DNA from: Phocaeicola salanitronis DSM 18170 | Lineage (GTDB): Bacteria; Bacteroidota; Bacteroidia; Bacteroidales; Bacteroidaceae | Direction of reading: 5' to 3' | Length of the DNA: 64,000 nt | Assembly (NCBI RefSeq): GCF_000190575.1 | Contig: NC_015164.1 | Coordinates: forward strand, 2,744,001 to 2,808,000 | In this document: positions 35,078-43,426 of the stretch, piece after piece | Layout: every line of letters begins with the position of its first letter | How positions within the stretch are numbered: the stretch's first letter is position 1 | Notes under the pieces: model-generated | What the model was told of the DNA's origin: nothing | Seen by the model: the letters and a program-made list of their open reading frames with translations, nothing else | Databases searched by the model: none | Program-made: the position numbers and the translations under genes

Positions 35078-36847
35078 ATGAAACTGAAGAAATATTTAGT
35101 TATGATGTTGTTGGCTGGTGCGGTAAGTTATACTTTTACTGCATGCAGCGATGATGAAACTTTAGGCGATGCCCCCCGAATGTTCCGCCCGGTGGCGACA
35201 TTGACCGTTGAGCAAAATAATATTGTGGTAGACTGGGAGAATATTAAAGGTGCTACGAACTATGATTTGGAATTGTATAAAGTGATAGGAACTGACGAGA
35301 CGACCGGAGAAAGTATTTATGAAGAAACTCCTTGCGAAACGGGTACTTGTACGGAATCTCCTTACACATTCTCTAACCTTGACTGGGACGAGCGCTACAT
35401 TGTTCGTATCAGTTGTTCGGGAGGCGATAAGTCTTCTGAGCAATATGAGACTACAGAAGCCAGCGTAACTTATCTGACCAAGCTGACCGGTATTAGGTCT
35501 ATTGATAATGCTGTGCGCATTACGTGGGATCAGGGAGGTTCTGTCATTAAGGTGTTTAAGGTGGAAGAGGGTGAGAAGGTAACGGAAGACCCTGCCACTA
35601 CTCCGGATGAAACTGCTGTAGGTGATGTACGTCTGGTAGAAGTCAGTGACGAAGATTATGCTGCCGGAACAATCGATATTGTTGGATTGAACTCGGAAAC
35701 CGCCTATACTTTTACCGCTTATAGCGATGCAGACGTACAGGATAATTCAACTTATGCTGGTAAACAGAGCATTGAGACAACGGCTCCGGAAGATTTCGAT
35801 GCAATGTTCGGAGACAACTACTTAGATATCCGTAACTACGATGAAGAACATGCTGTTGATACGCTGAAGTCCGATGAGTTTTGGGCACAGGTAAGAGAAG
35901 GTATGACGATCATTCTTCGCGGTGATTTTGAATACAAAATCAGTAGTGATATTCAGTTTGATAAGTCGGTTAATTTTATGACTGGCGCGACTTTAGGCGG
36001 AAATGCACGTTTCATTTCCAGTGGCGGTATGCAGTGTGCCAAAGGTGCTACGGTGGGAAGTGTGACATTTAATAACGTAGACTTCTATAGCGATAAGGCA
36101 ATTCCGGGAGGAGGTTATGAAGTAAAGGATACGAATAACAAAGGCTTTGGAGGGCGTCAGGTATTTAACGAAAATGGAACAGGATCTACATTGGGCAGTT
36201 TGCTTTTCCAAGGCTGTCATTTCGAAGGTTATCGTGCTGTAGTTCGTCTGCAAGCTGATAATGATAATGTACAAAACGTAACATTTGATAATTGTACGTT
36301 TAATGGAATCGGGGATCAAGGCGTTGTTACTACGAATAATAAGAAGGCGGATATGCAGAATGTCACGCTGAAAAATTCTACAGTAATGAATATTGTGATG
36401 TTTGCCGATTTCCGTGCTTCTGCCAATCCGATGCAGGTAAATGTTGAGAACTGTACTTTCTGTTATGCTCCGATGGAAACAAATGCCAATGCCAACACGC
36501 CTCTTTTCCGTTTCGGAAGCAATGACGTGACACTGACTGTTACATCTTCTTTGTTTGGTCCTTCTATGGCATCGAAAGAAAGTAAGGGTGGAGACATCAT
36601 TACGTATACTGCAGGAACGGTTGGCTCGATTTTCCTGAATGCAAGCAAGGCGACTGTAAACGTAAGTAAGAGCTTCAAGACAGACTTTGGCTGGTGGGCT
36701 GACGATAAGGGTACTACTTATCCGATTGATGGCTTGCAAGAGCTTGGAATGAGTGAAACGGAATTATGGCAAAGTCCGTCTACGGGTGATTTCAAGGTGA
36801 TTGGTAACATTGGAGAGTCTGGCATCGGCGACCCGCGTTGGCAATAA
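35078..36847 (+). CDS. Surface lipoprotein with DUF4957/DUF5123-like beta-helix
   Basis: A 589-residue lipoprotein, third gene of the SusCD operon in the SusE/F position. The lipobox is FTAC with an acidic SDDE export signal. Two fibronectin-type-III-like segments (about 35-125 and 130-235) precede a right-handed beta-helix region (LLFQGCHFEGYRAVVRLQ, NVTFDNCTFNGIGDQGVV, NVTLKNSTVMNIVM) of the DUF4957/DUF5123 kind. From general knowledge such proteins are frequent in pectin-related loci, so binding of a pectic or related acidic glycan is possible. No catalytic motif is seen. Confidence 0.82.
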   Translation: MKLKKYLVMMLLAGAVSYTFTACSDDETLGDAPRMFRPVATLTVEQNNIVVDWENIKGATNYDLELYKVIGTDETTGESIYEETPCETGTCTESPYTFSNLDWDERYIVRISCSGGDKSSEQYETTEASVTYLTKLTGIRSIDNAVRITWDQGGSVIKVFKVEEGEKVTEDPATTPDETAVGDVRLVEVSDEDYAAGTIDIVGLNSETAYTFTAYSDADVQDNSTYAGKQSIETTAPEDFDAMFGDNYLDIRNYDEEHAVDTLKSDEFWAQVREGMTIILRGDFEYKISSDIQFDKSVNFMTGATLGGNARFISSGGMQCAKGATVGSVTFNNVDFYSDKAIPGGGYEVKDTNNKGFGGRQVFNENGTGSTLGSLLFQGCHFEGYRAVVRLQADNDNVQNVTFDNCTFNGIGDQGVVTTNNKKADMQNVTLKNSTVMNIVMFADFRASANPMQVNVENCTFCYAPMETNANANTPLFRFGSNDVTLTVTSSLFGPSMASKESKGGDIITYTAGTVGSIFLNASKATVNVSKSFKTDFGWWADDKGTTYPIDGLQELGMSETELWQSPSTGDFKVIGNIGESGIGDPRWQ

Positions 36848-36881
36848 AATATGTAAAAGCTGTATTTCTAAGATAAATGTT

Positions 36882-36915
36882 CAAAAGAGGCGGTACATCA
36901 TGCACCGCCTCTTTT
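36882..36915 (+). terminator. Terminator of the SusCD operon
   Basis: AAAAGAGGCGGT pairs with ACCGCCTCTTTT around a 9-base loop, followed by a further T; 35 bases after the last gene. Confidence 0.88.
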
Positions 36916-36929
36916 TGGCTTCTTATGCA

Positions 36930-36999
36930 GATGCCCGTATTGGCCGATACAAGCGTTTACATTTGCTGATGTAAGCGTTTGTGATTGCCAATACGGGCA
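36930..36999. repeat. Nested palindrome ATGCCCGTATTGGC
   Basis: Outer arms ATGCCCGTATTGGC (36930-36943) and its complement (36986-36999) are perfect. Inside, ACAAGCGTTTACAT and ATGTAAGCGTTTGT pair at 12 of 14 positions. It lies between the operon terminator and the 3' end of the Rpn gene. Confidence 0.75.
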
Positions 37000-37023
37000 T
37001 TCGTGTTTTTAAAAAGGAAAGGC

Positions 37024-37917
37024 TTATAAGGCAGCAATTTCGTCAGCAGTCAGTCCGGTTGCTTGTGAGATGATTTCTATCGGGACACCTAGTTTCTTAA
37101 AATTCCGGGCATTTTCAAAGCGTTCTTCTTTCCTTCCTTCTTCCCTTCCTTCTTTCCTTCCTTCAGCACGGCCCTCCAGCCGTCCTTCACCACGGGCGGT
37201 AATGATGTTGTCACGCAATATTACGACATTGTCCAAATGGTGGTAATAGGCTTTAAGTTCGGCTTTACTCATCTGTTCCAGACGTAATTTTTCGCGTGCC
37301 TCTTCGAGTCCCGGAGCGGTGGCGTCTGCCGGAATATTGCCTGTGTTGAGGAAATAAATCCATTGCTCCAACGGTACTTTCGACCATTTATCGAAGTCGT
37401 TTACCTTTAAAATATAATACTCCGGATAAAGGTCGCTTACCTCGTCTACTTGAAATTTCTGCTGTTGGAAGGGGCTGAGGTTTAATAGCTCACCGTTGTG
37501 TATGCCCCGGAATTCTGTCTTGCCGTGGTATACCACATCCGTTCCGTTGCCTAAATTGAAGTAGACAATGTTTACGCTGTATATCTTGCGGATATTTTGG
37601 TAGCCTTCCCCGCGGTTGATGTATTCTGTGACAAGTTTGGAAGTGCCGAATAACATCCGTTGAAAATAGGCATACTCGGAGTTGTTTTGCACTTCGATGA
37701 TAAACAGTTCGTCTTTGTCATTTTCTGCCAAAAGGTCTACGCGGTTCTGTTTGTCGTCTTCAGAGTCTTGATTGCTCTCGCTTTCTAACAGCCGCTTTAT
37801 TTTAATCGGTTCGTTCAGAAGTGTTGTCAGCAGTCCTTCCAACACGCCGAAATTGGCTTTGTTGCGCAGCAGACGCTTCATCGCCCAGTCAAATCGTATG
37901 TATTGGTTCTTTTCCAT
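37024..37917 (-). CDS. PD-(D/E)XK nuclease family (Rpn-like) protein
   Basis: A 297-residue Rpn/transposase-like nuclease. It starts IRFDWAMKRLLRNKANFGVL, a family-typical opening, and carries the nuclease core NRVDLLAENDKDELFIIEVQ (D...ExQ). A low-complexity linker of repeated EGRxEGR units joins the core to a short helical tail ending TGLTADEIAAL, nearly the same tail as in the gene at 7115. The linker DNA is a near-perfect GAAGGAAGG repeat. It has a perfect promoter (37943-37974) and converges on the SusCD operon. Confidence 0.85.
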   Translation of the reverse strand: MEKNQYIRFDWAMKRLLRNKANFGVLEGLLTTLLNEPIKIKRLLESESNQDSEDDKQNRVDLLAENDKDELFIIEVQNNSEYAYFQRMLFGTSKLVTEYINRGEGYQNIRKIYSVNIVYFNLGNGTDVVYHGKTEFRGIHNGELLNLSPFQQQKFQVDEVSDLYPEYYILKVNDFDKWSKVPLEQWIYFLNTGNIPADATAPGLEEAREKLRLEQMSKAELKAYYHHLDNVVILRDNIITARGEGRLEGRAEGRKEGREEGRKEERFENARNFKKLGVPIEIISQATGLTADEIAAL

Positions 37918-37942
37918 AAATCAGGGAGTTATATGTATATGT

Positions 37943-37974
37943 GCAAAGATACGTTTTTTCTACACTTGGACAAA
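37943..37974 (-). promoter_or_regulatory. Rpn-like gene promoter
   Basis: Minus strand TTTG (37971-37974), 19 bases, TATCTTTGC (37943-37951): both boxes exact, 25 bases before the start codon. Confidence 0.7.
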
Positions 37975-38003
37975 GATTGCAAAAGGAATATGTGTTTCAA
38001 ACC

Positions 38004-39419
38004 TTACGGCATCACCTTCACTCCCGTGGCATTGACCGTTTTCACATTGTCTGCCGCATGGTCGGGGCGGGGAGTACCCCATGCTACGTTGCACGACTGC
38101 AGCCGGATGTCCGAAGCCGTGTCGATGTAGAAGCCGTACGTGTTGCCACGCACGAAGCCTTCGCCGTCGCACGGACGCTTGTCGTAGATACCACCCTCGT
38201 AGGCGGTCTTTTTTTGCAGCGAGAGCGACACTTGGTCGAAGTAGATGTGGTTTACCTTTTCGGGTGTGTCGCCGCCTACAAATGCCCCGTTTTCGCTCAT
38301 ACAGCGGATATTATGGAAGTAGATGTGGCTCACCTCGCCGCATGCGCCTTTTGTCGCTCCTTTCGGGAAACGCCAGCCGGCATCCTTGTGGTTGCCTACG
38401 GCGCGGGGGTAGGAGGTGACGTAGATGGCTTCAGCCTTTCCCCACCACACGTCGGAGAAGAAGCGGCAATCTACTATCATGTTCGAGAACGTCACGTCGG
38501 TCACCGTACCCTCGTCGCGGTTCTGGATGCCGATGCCTCGGTTGCTGTCCTTGATGATGCAGTTGGTGAAGAGCACGCGACGGATGCTGTCCATGTTTTC
38601 CGACCCTATCTTGATGGCGCACGAGCGCGAGGTCATTGTGCAGTTGCTCACCACTACATCCTCGCAGGGACCGTATTGCTCGAACTCGCGGCGGTTCTTC
38701 AGGCAGATGCAGTCGTCGCCCGACTCGATGAAACAGTTCGCGATGCGCACGTCTTTCGAATGGTCCACGTCGATGCCGTCGCCGTTGCGGATTTTCAGGT
38801 TGTTCAGGATGTTGATGCCGTCTATCGAAGCGTCACGGCAGCCGATGAGATGTACGGTCCAGTAGGCGCTGTTGCGGATGGTTACGTCGCGGATGACCAG
38901 CTTTTCGACATCCGTCAGTGTCAGCACGTGCGGGCGCGGGTCGAAGTCGGTCACGGGCTTCAGTTCGTACGAGTCTTCCAGTTCCTTGCCCATGAATGCC
39001 ACGCCGTTGCCGTCGATGGTTCCCGTTCCGGTGATGGACACGTTTTTCAGTCCTTTGCCGCTAATCCACATCATCCCTTCGCCCCGGTTTTCGCCGAACG
39101 CGCTTTCGGTGTAGACGCTCTCGTCGGGGTTCGCCAGCAGGCACGAATTGGGTTCAAGATGCAGGTCGACATACGAGGCGAGCCGGAAGGGGCTGCACAA
39201 GAAAGTATGTCCGGCAGGGACGAGCACCGTGCCGCCTCCTGCCTTCGAGCAGGCGTCAATGGCGCGTTGCAGGGCAGGGGCATCATCGGTGGTGCCGTCG
39301 CCCGTGGCTCCGTAGTCCAGGATGTTGTACACATTGGTTTGCTTCGTCTGGCACGAGCCGAGGAGGCAGATGCCCAGCACGAAAAGCAGCAGTCGGTTTG
39401 TCTTAAAGATTCCAGTCAT
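38004..39419 (-). CDS. GH28 polygalacturonase-like lipoprotein
   Basis: A 471-residue pectin-active type beta-helix enzyme with lipobox LLGSC. YNILDYGATGDGTTDDAPAL opens the fold. The catalytic aspartates are in NGDGIDVD and ESGDDCICLK. The usual GHG histidine block is replaced by SRSCAIKIGSE, and the RIK position is merged into CAIKIG, as in a subgroup of Bacteroides members with altered specificity. GH28 enzymes cleave galacturonic acid linkages by inversion. It is last in a minus-strand series with GH92, NagX-like and GH89 genes, separated from GH92 by a 343-base repeat-rich gap. Confidence 0.88.
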   Translation of the reverse strand: MTGIFKTNRLLLFVLGICLLGSCQTKQTNVYNILDYGATGDGTTDDAPALQRAIDACSKAGGGTVLVPAGHTFLCSPFRLASYVDLHLEPNSCLLANPDESVYTESAFGENRGEGMMWISGKGLKNVSITGTGTIDGNGVAFMGKELEDSYELKPVTDFDPRPHVLTLTDVEKLVIRDVTIRNSAYWTVHLIGCRDASIDGINILNNLKIRNGDGIDVDHSKDVRIANCFIESGDDCICLKNRREFEQYGPCEDVVVSNCTMTSRSCAIKIGSENMDSIRRVLFTNCIIKDSNRGIGIQNRDEGTVTDVTFSNMIVDCRFFSDVWWGKAEAIYVTSYPRAVGNHKDAGWRFPKGATKGACGEVSHIYFHNIRCMSENGAFVGGDTPEKVNHIYFDQVSLSLQKKTAYEGGIYDKRPCDGEGFVRGNTYGFYIDTASDIRLQSCNVAWGTPRPDHAADNVKTVNATGVKVMP

Positions 39420-39492
39420 ATCAAAATTGGTTTTTAGGTGAATAATTCGGTTATAAGTAGATGTTGAGAATTAGTTTATATAATGTGTCAGC

Positions 39493-39639
39493 TCAGAAAC
39501 GCAGATTAGCGCAGATTAGCGCGGATTCTTTTGATTTACTATTTTTCGATTTACGAAGTACGATTTAATGCTCGAATAGTAAATTGTCAAATCGTAAATT
39601 AAAGTAATCTGCGCTAATCTGCGAAAATCTGTGTTTCTG
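39493..39639. repeat. CGCAGATTA hairpin, copy 1, with nested GTAAATCG hairpin
   Basis: Outer arms CAGAAACGCAGATTAGCGCA onward and the complement ending CTGTGTTTCTG pair with few mismatches; each arm repeats the 10-base word CGCAGATTAG. The interior (39536-39600) holds GATTTACTATT and AAATCGTAAATT words that pair in the same way. It lies in the 39420-39762 gap between GH92 and GH28; the rest of that gap has no gene. Confidence 0.75.
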
Positions 39640-39762
39640 ATAATATCATTTCATTTTGCATACTTACTTAAATCACTACAAAAATGCGCGGCGACCCCTC
39701 GCCGGGGACTTTCAGGGTGTCGGAAAGTGTGCGGCGACCCCTCGCCTCGCATTTTCCACCTC

Positions 39763-42069
39763 TCAGAAGGCTCTTGGCGGGCAGTCTTCCGGTTTGTTTC
39801 CCCAGCCGGGAACAGGCTCCGGACCCATTTCGAACTCCATGGTACCGCCCCGAAGGATGTCTTCGTGGGTGATGTAGTTCTTGGTATAAGGCTTGCCGTC
39901 GAGGGTGACGCTCCGGATGTAGATGTTCTCTGCCGAGGCTTCGGGTGCCACGAGGCGGAACGTCTTGCCGTTCTCCAAGGTCAGCACGGCTTCTTGGAAC
40001 GAGGGGCTTGCCAGCACGTAACAGGGCGTGCCGGGGCACACGGGGTAGAAGCCGAGGGCGGCGAAGACGTACCATGCCGACATCTGCCCGGCATCGTCGT
40101 TGCCCGAAAGGCCGCCGGGCGCGTCGAGGTATTCGGTCTGTAGGATGTGGCGCACGGCGCGTTGCGTCTTCCACGGCTGGCGGGCGTAGTTGAACATGAA
40201 CGCCACTTGGTGGCAAGGCTCGTTGCCGTGCCAGTAACGCCCTTGGCTGAACATCGAGTCGAGCTTCGCCACGTATGCTTCCTCGCCTCCCATGCATTCC
40301 ATGAGGCCGTAGGGGTCGTGGGGCACGTACCATGTGTAGTGGCAAGGCGCGCCTTCGGTGATGAACGGGGCGAAACGGAAAGCGTTGTCCTCGGCGAGGA
40401 AAGTGCCGTCGGCGTGCCGCCCCTGCGCGTATCCGGTGCGGGGGTCGATGACGTTGCGGTAGTTCTGCGCACGGCGCATCAGGGTCTCATAATCCTTTGT
40501 CTTTCCCAGGCGTTCCGCCACTTGCGCCAGCACGAAATCATCGTAGGCGTACTCCAGCGTGCGCGACACCTGTTCGCGTTTGTGGAAAGCGTCGGGTACA
40601 CTGTCTTCCAGCGGGATGTATCCGTACCGGAGGTATGAAGGCAAGGCTCGTCTGCCCATGCCATTGATGTATTCTTCGTGCGTAGAGGGGCTTTCGAAGG
40701 CGTTGCGGCGCATTCCCTCGTATGCCTTACGGATATCGAATCCGCCGATGCCCTTCACGTAGGCGTCGCCCAGTGCGGCAATGCAGTGGTCGCCTATCAT
40801 CGCCGCCGTATAGCTGTTCCAGCAGGGGAAGATGGGGAGCCAGCCGCCTTCTTCGTATTTATGCACGAGCGATTGCATCATCTGTCCGGCGCGGGTGGGG
40901 TAGAGCAGGTTAAGGAGCGGATGCAGGGCGCGGTAGGTATCCCATAGGCTGTAGTCTTCGTAATAAGTCTCACCCTCAGGCAATTGGCGGACGGGCTTGC
41001 CGGTGGCGAACGAAGGGTAGCGTCCGTCTGCATCGCTGAAGGCGCGGGGCAGGAACGAGGCGTGGTAGAGGGCGGTGTAGAACTTCCGCCGGGCGGTCTC
41101 GTCACCGGTCTTTACCTGGATGCTTGCCAGGTGTCGCTCCCAGATGCCGGAAAGCTCCTGACGGGTGCGGTCGAAGTCCCAGTGCGGGATTTCGGCGGCG
41201 AGGTTGCGCAGGGCGCCTTCGCGGTCGGTGAACGATGAGGCGGCTTTCACCAGCAGCGTTTCGCCCTCCGTCACGGCGAACTGCACGTATACGCCGATGC
41301 CTTGTCCCGACTGGATGTGGGTCTGATTAGCGAAGAGGCTGTCGCCACGGAAAGTGCCGAAGGCGGTGGGCTGGTTCTGGTATTCGATGACGAAGTGCCC
41401 GCTGTAGCCTGCCGCTTCGCCCCAGCCCTGGTAGATGCGGTGCACGGGGTTGTAGCCATAGATGCGTCGGTTCAACGTATCGATTTCGATGTAGCCTTCG
41501 CCTTCGTCGCTGTTGGGGTTGACCACTAAGTAGGCGTTGCCTTTTTGTTCGTAAGTGAAGCGGAAGATAGCGGCACGCGAGCGTCCGGTCATTTCCGCCT
41601 TCAGGTGCTCGTCGGGTAGGGTTACGGCGTAGTAGGAGGGGGTTGCTGTCTCATCGTCGTGCGAGAAGCGTGTGGCGCGTGCTTCGGGTGTGCAGCGCAG
41701 CGTGCCGCTTAGAGCCGCGAGGGTCATCGAGCCATAGTCTTGCGTGCATCCGCCCACTATCCAGTGCGAGTTGCGGAAGCCTTGCATCAGCGAGTCGCGG
41801 TAGTAATACGGGGCGATGCACTTCAGTTCGGTGTCCTGCGTCTGCGGTGTCCAGAAATTCATGCCGTTCGGTTCGAGCACGGCGGGCAAAGTCTGTCCGT
41901 ATTCTTCGGTATGCTTGCCGAACATGCCGGCTGTGCGGGTGACGCTGGCTGCTGTTCCCACACGGGTGTCGATACAGCTCAATCTGTCCGGAATAGTTGG
42001 GGATGTGCATGACGGCAGGAATGCCGTCAGCAGCAAAACCCAAAGGCTGTTGGGATTGAATCGTTTCAT
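39763..42069 (-). CDS. GH92 alpha-mannosidase lipoprotein
   Basis: A 768-residue calcium-dependent exo-alpha-mannosidase type enzyme. The lipobox is FLPSC. The N-terminal beta-sandwich contains CIDTRVGTAASVT and NSHWIVGGCTQDYGSMTL; the (alpha/alpha)6 domain has PCWNSYTAAMIGDHCIAALG, HGNEPCHQVAFMFNY with the likely catalytic Glu, and SGNDDAGQMSAWYVFAALGF with the base aspartates. GH92 members remove alpha-1,2, -1,3 or -1,4 mannose from N-glycans or yeast mannan. Its neighbours (GH89, NagX, GH28) suggest host or plant glycans. Linkage preference cannot be told. Confidence 0.93.
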   Translation of the reverse strand: MKRFNPNSLWVLLLTAFLPSCTSPTIPDRLSCIDTRVGTAASVTRTAGMFGKHTEEYGQTLPAVLEPNGMNFWTPQTQDTELKCIAPYYYRDSLMQGFRNSHWIVGGCTQDYGSMTLAALSGTLRCTPEARATRFSHDDETATPSYYAVTLPDEHLKAEMTGRSRAAIFRFTYEQKGNAYLVVNPNSDEGEGYIEIDTLNRRIYGYNPVHRIYQGWGEAAGYSGHFVIEYQNQPTAFGTFRGDSLFANQTHIQSGQGIGVYVQFAVTEGETLLVKAASSFTDREGALRNLAAEIPHWDFDRTRQELSGIWERHLASIQVKTGDETARRKFYTALYHASFLPRAFSDADGRYPSFATGKPVRQLPEGETYYEDYSLWDTYRALHPLLNLLYPTRAGQMMQSLVHKYEEGGWLPIFPCWNSYTAAMIGDHCIAALGDAYVKGIGGFDIRKAYEGMRRNAFESPSTHEEYINGMGRRALPSYLRYGYIPLEDSVPDAFHKREQVSRTLEYAYDDFVLAQVAERLGKTKDYETLMRRAQNYRNVIDPRTGYAQGRHADGTFLAEDNAFRFAPFITEGAPCHYTWYVPHDPYGLMECMGGEEAYVAKLDSMFSQGRYWHGNEPCHQVAFMFNYARQPWKTQRAVRHILQTEYLDAPGGLSGNDDAGQMSAWYVFAALGFYPVCPGTPCYVLASPSFQEAVLTLENGKTFRLVAPEASAENIYIRSVTLDGKPYTKNYITHEDILRGGTMEFEMGPEPVPGWGNKPEDCPPRAF

Positions 42070-42087
42070 GGCGTTGATGTTTTTTAG

Positions 42088-42243
42088 GGAGTTAGAAGGA
42101 GTTAGAGGAGTTATCGCCCGCTTTAGCGGGCTTAGGAGTTAAAAGCCAATAGTCTTGTTATGGCTCACATTTGCAACGGTATTGTCTTTTAACTCCTAAC
42201 GGAGCGAAGCGGAGTGATAACTCCTTTAACTCCTTCTAACTCC
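42088..42243. repeat. GGAGTTA-word hairpin, copy 2
   Basis: Arms of about 70 bases, nearly perfectly paired, each made of GGAGTTAG/AGGAGTTA words. Each arm contains its own small hairpin (GCCCGCTTTAGCGGGC on the left; a GGAGCGAAGCGGAGT block on the right), and a CCAATA word lies at the loop side. It ends exactly at the NagX stop codon and matches the design at 5177-5342. Confidence 0.82.
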
Positions 42244-43314
42244 TTATATTTTAATATATATCTTTTTCTTGTACAACGGATATCCGATGGCTCCCATTAC
42301 GCTCACGAAGAGCAGGGAGTAGACGGCGGAGGCTACATAAGGATTGCCGATGACGCTGTGGATGGCTCCGTAGACGGCGGGTTTGTACTCCGTGACGTTG
42401 AGCACCACGGCGGTCAGCTCGCTCAGCACGTAGAGGAAGAGCGGATTGACCCCGAATACTTCGAAGATGCGGCACCAGCGTTTCTTCCCTTGTGCGTCGA
42501 TGAAGTAAAGCAGCGTAGCCTGGAGCATCGCCGCCATTCCACACGTGGCGAGGGCATAGCTGGGCGACCAGATGCGCTTGTTTAGCGGCAACCATTCCAC
42601 TAGCAGGAATCCGGCAGCAGCCAGCAGGAATCCGGCAACGAAGAGCTTCACAATTTTCTGTCCTAAGTCTTGTGTCTCCATTATCAGCCGTCCGCAGAGG
42701 AAGCCGATAATCGTGTGGGCGATGGCAGCGAGGGTGCTGGTCAGCCCTTCGGGGTCGACGGGGCTTTTATGGTACAGGTGCTCGTAACCCAAGACCTTTG
42801 TGTCCCAGATGGCAAGGATGTTAGTAGAATCCATTGCGTAACCGTTTCCCCACTGGAGCAGGAGAGCATAGCCTAACAGCAGGATACCGGCTATCCACGC
42901 CAGTCCTTTGGGGCGTACGTAAAGGGCAAGCAGCGAGACAATGCCGTAGCACAAAGCAATGCGTGGCAGCACGCCTAGGATGCGGATATGGGCAAAGGGC
43001 AGGAAGTCGCCTTCGCACGCAAACTCGAACCAGTAGATACCCCAACCGATGAGGAAGATGAGCAGGGTACGCCGCACAATTTTCCGTAGGACGGCAGGGG
43101 AGGGTTGGAACTGGAATTTGCGTAGAGCGATGTAGGTGGATATTCCCATGATGAAGAGGAAAAAGGGGAACACAAGGTCGCACGGCGTCAGTCCGTTCCA
43201 AACGGAGTGGCGGAGCGAATCGTACGAATATTCCCCTCCGGCATTGTTGACCACAATCATGCCGAATACGGTGATGCCCCGCAGGACATCGAGAGAGAGA
43301 AGCCGTTGTTTCAT
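42244..43314 (-). CDS. NagX/HGSNAT-like membrane acyltransferase (DUF5009)
   Basis: A 356-residue multi-pass inner-membrane protein with about ten hydrophobic segments. The N-terminus RLLSLDVLRGITVFGMIVVN and the motif LTPCDLVFPFFLFIMGIS are signatures of the heparan-alpha-glucosaminide N-acetyltransferase family. The human enzyme HGSNAT acetylates the terminal glucosamine of heparan sulfate using cytosolic acetyl-CoA. The gene lies directly downstream of GH89, homologous to the lysosomal enzyme acting next. The bacterial substrate is not proven; it may be another amino sugar. Confidence 0.85.
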   Translation of the reverse strand: MKQRLLSLDVLRGITVFGMIVVNNAGGEYSYDSLRHSVWNGLTPCDLVFPFFLFIMGISTYIALRKFQFQPSPAVLRKIVRRTLLIFLIGWGIYWFEFACEGDFLPFAHIRILGVLPRIALCYGIVSLLALYVRPKGLAWIAGILLLGYALLLQWGNGYAMDSTNILAIWDTKVLGYEHLYHKSPVDPEGLTSTLAAIAHTIIGFLCGRLIMETQDLGQKIVKLFVAGFLLAAAGFLLVEWLPLNKRIWSPSYALATCGMAAMLQATLLYFIDAQGKKRWCRIFEVFGVNPLFLYVLSELTAVVLNVTEYKPAVYGAIHSVIGNPYVASAVYSLLFVSVMGAIGYPLYKKKIYIKI

Positions 43315-43330
43315 ATAAATGGTTCTATTA

Positions 43331-43423
43331 AATTGAAACGCAGATTAACGCGGATTTTCGCAGATTGTCATTTTATTTGTCTGTCTATTCTGCGTTAATC
43401 TGCGAAAAATCTGCGTTTCAATT
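43331..43423. repeat. CGCAGATTA hairpin, copy 2
   Basis: Arms AATTGAAACGCAGATTAACG onward and the complement ending GCGTTTCAATT. Both arms are tandem CGCAGATT words. It fills the gap between GH89 and NagX, next to the CACAGATTA half repeat that forms the GH89 stop. Confidence 0.8.
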
Positions 43424-43426
43424 ATA

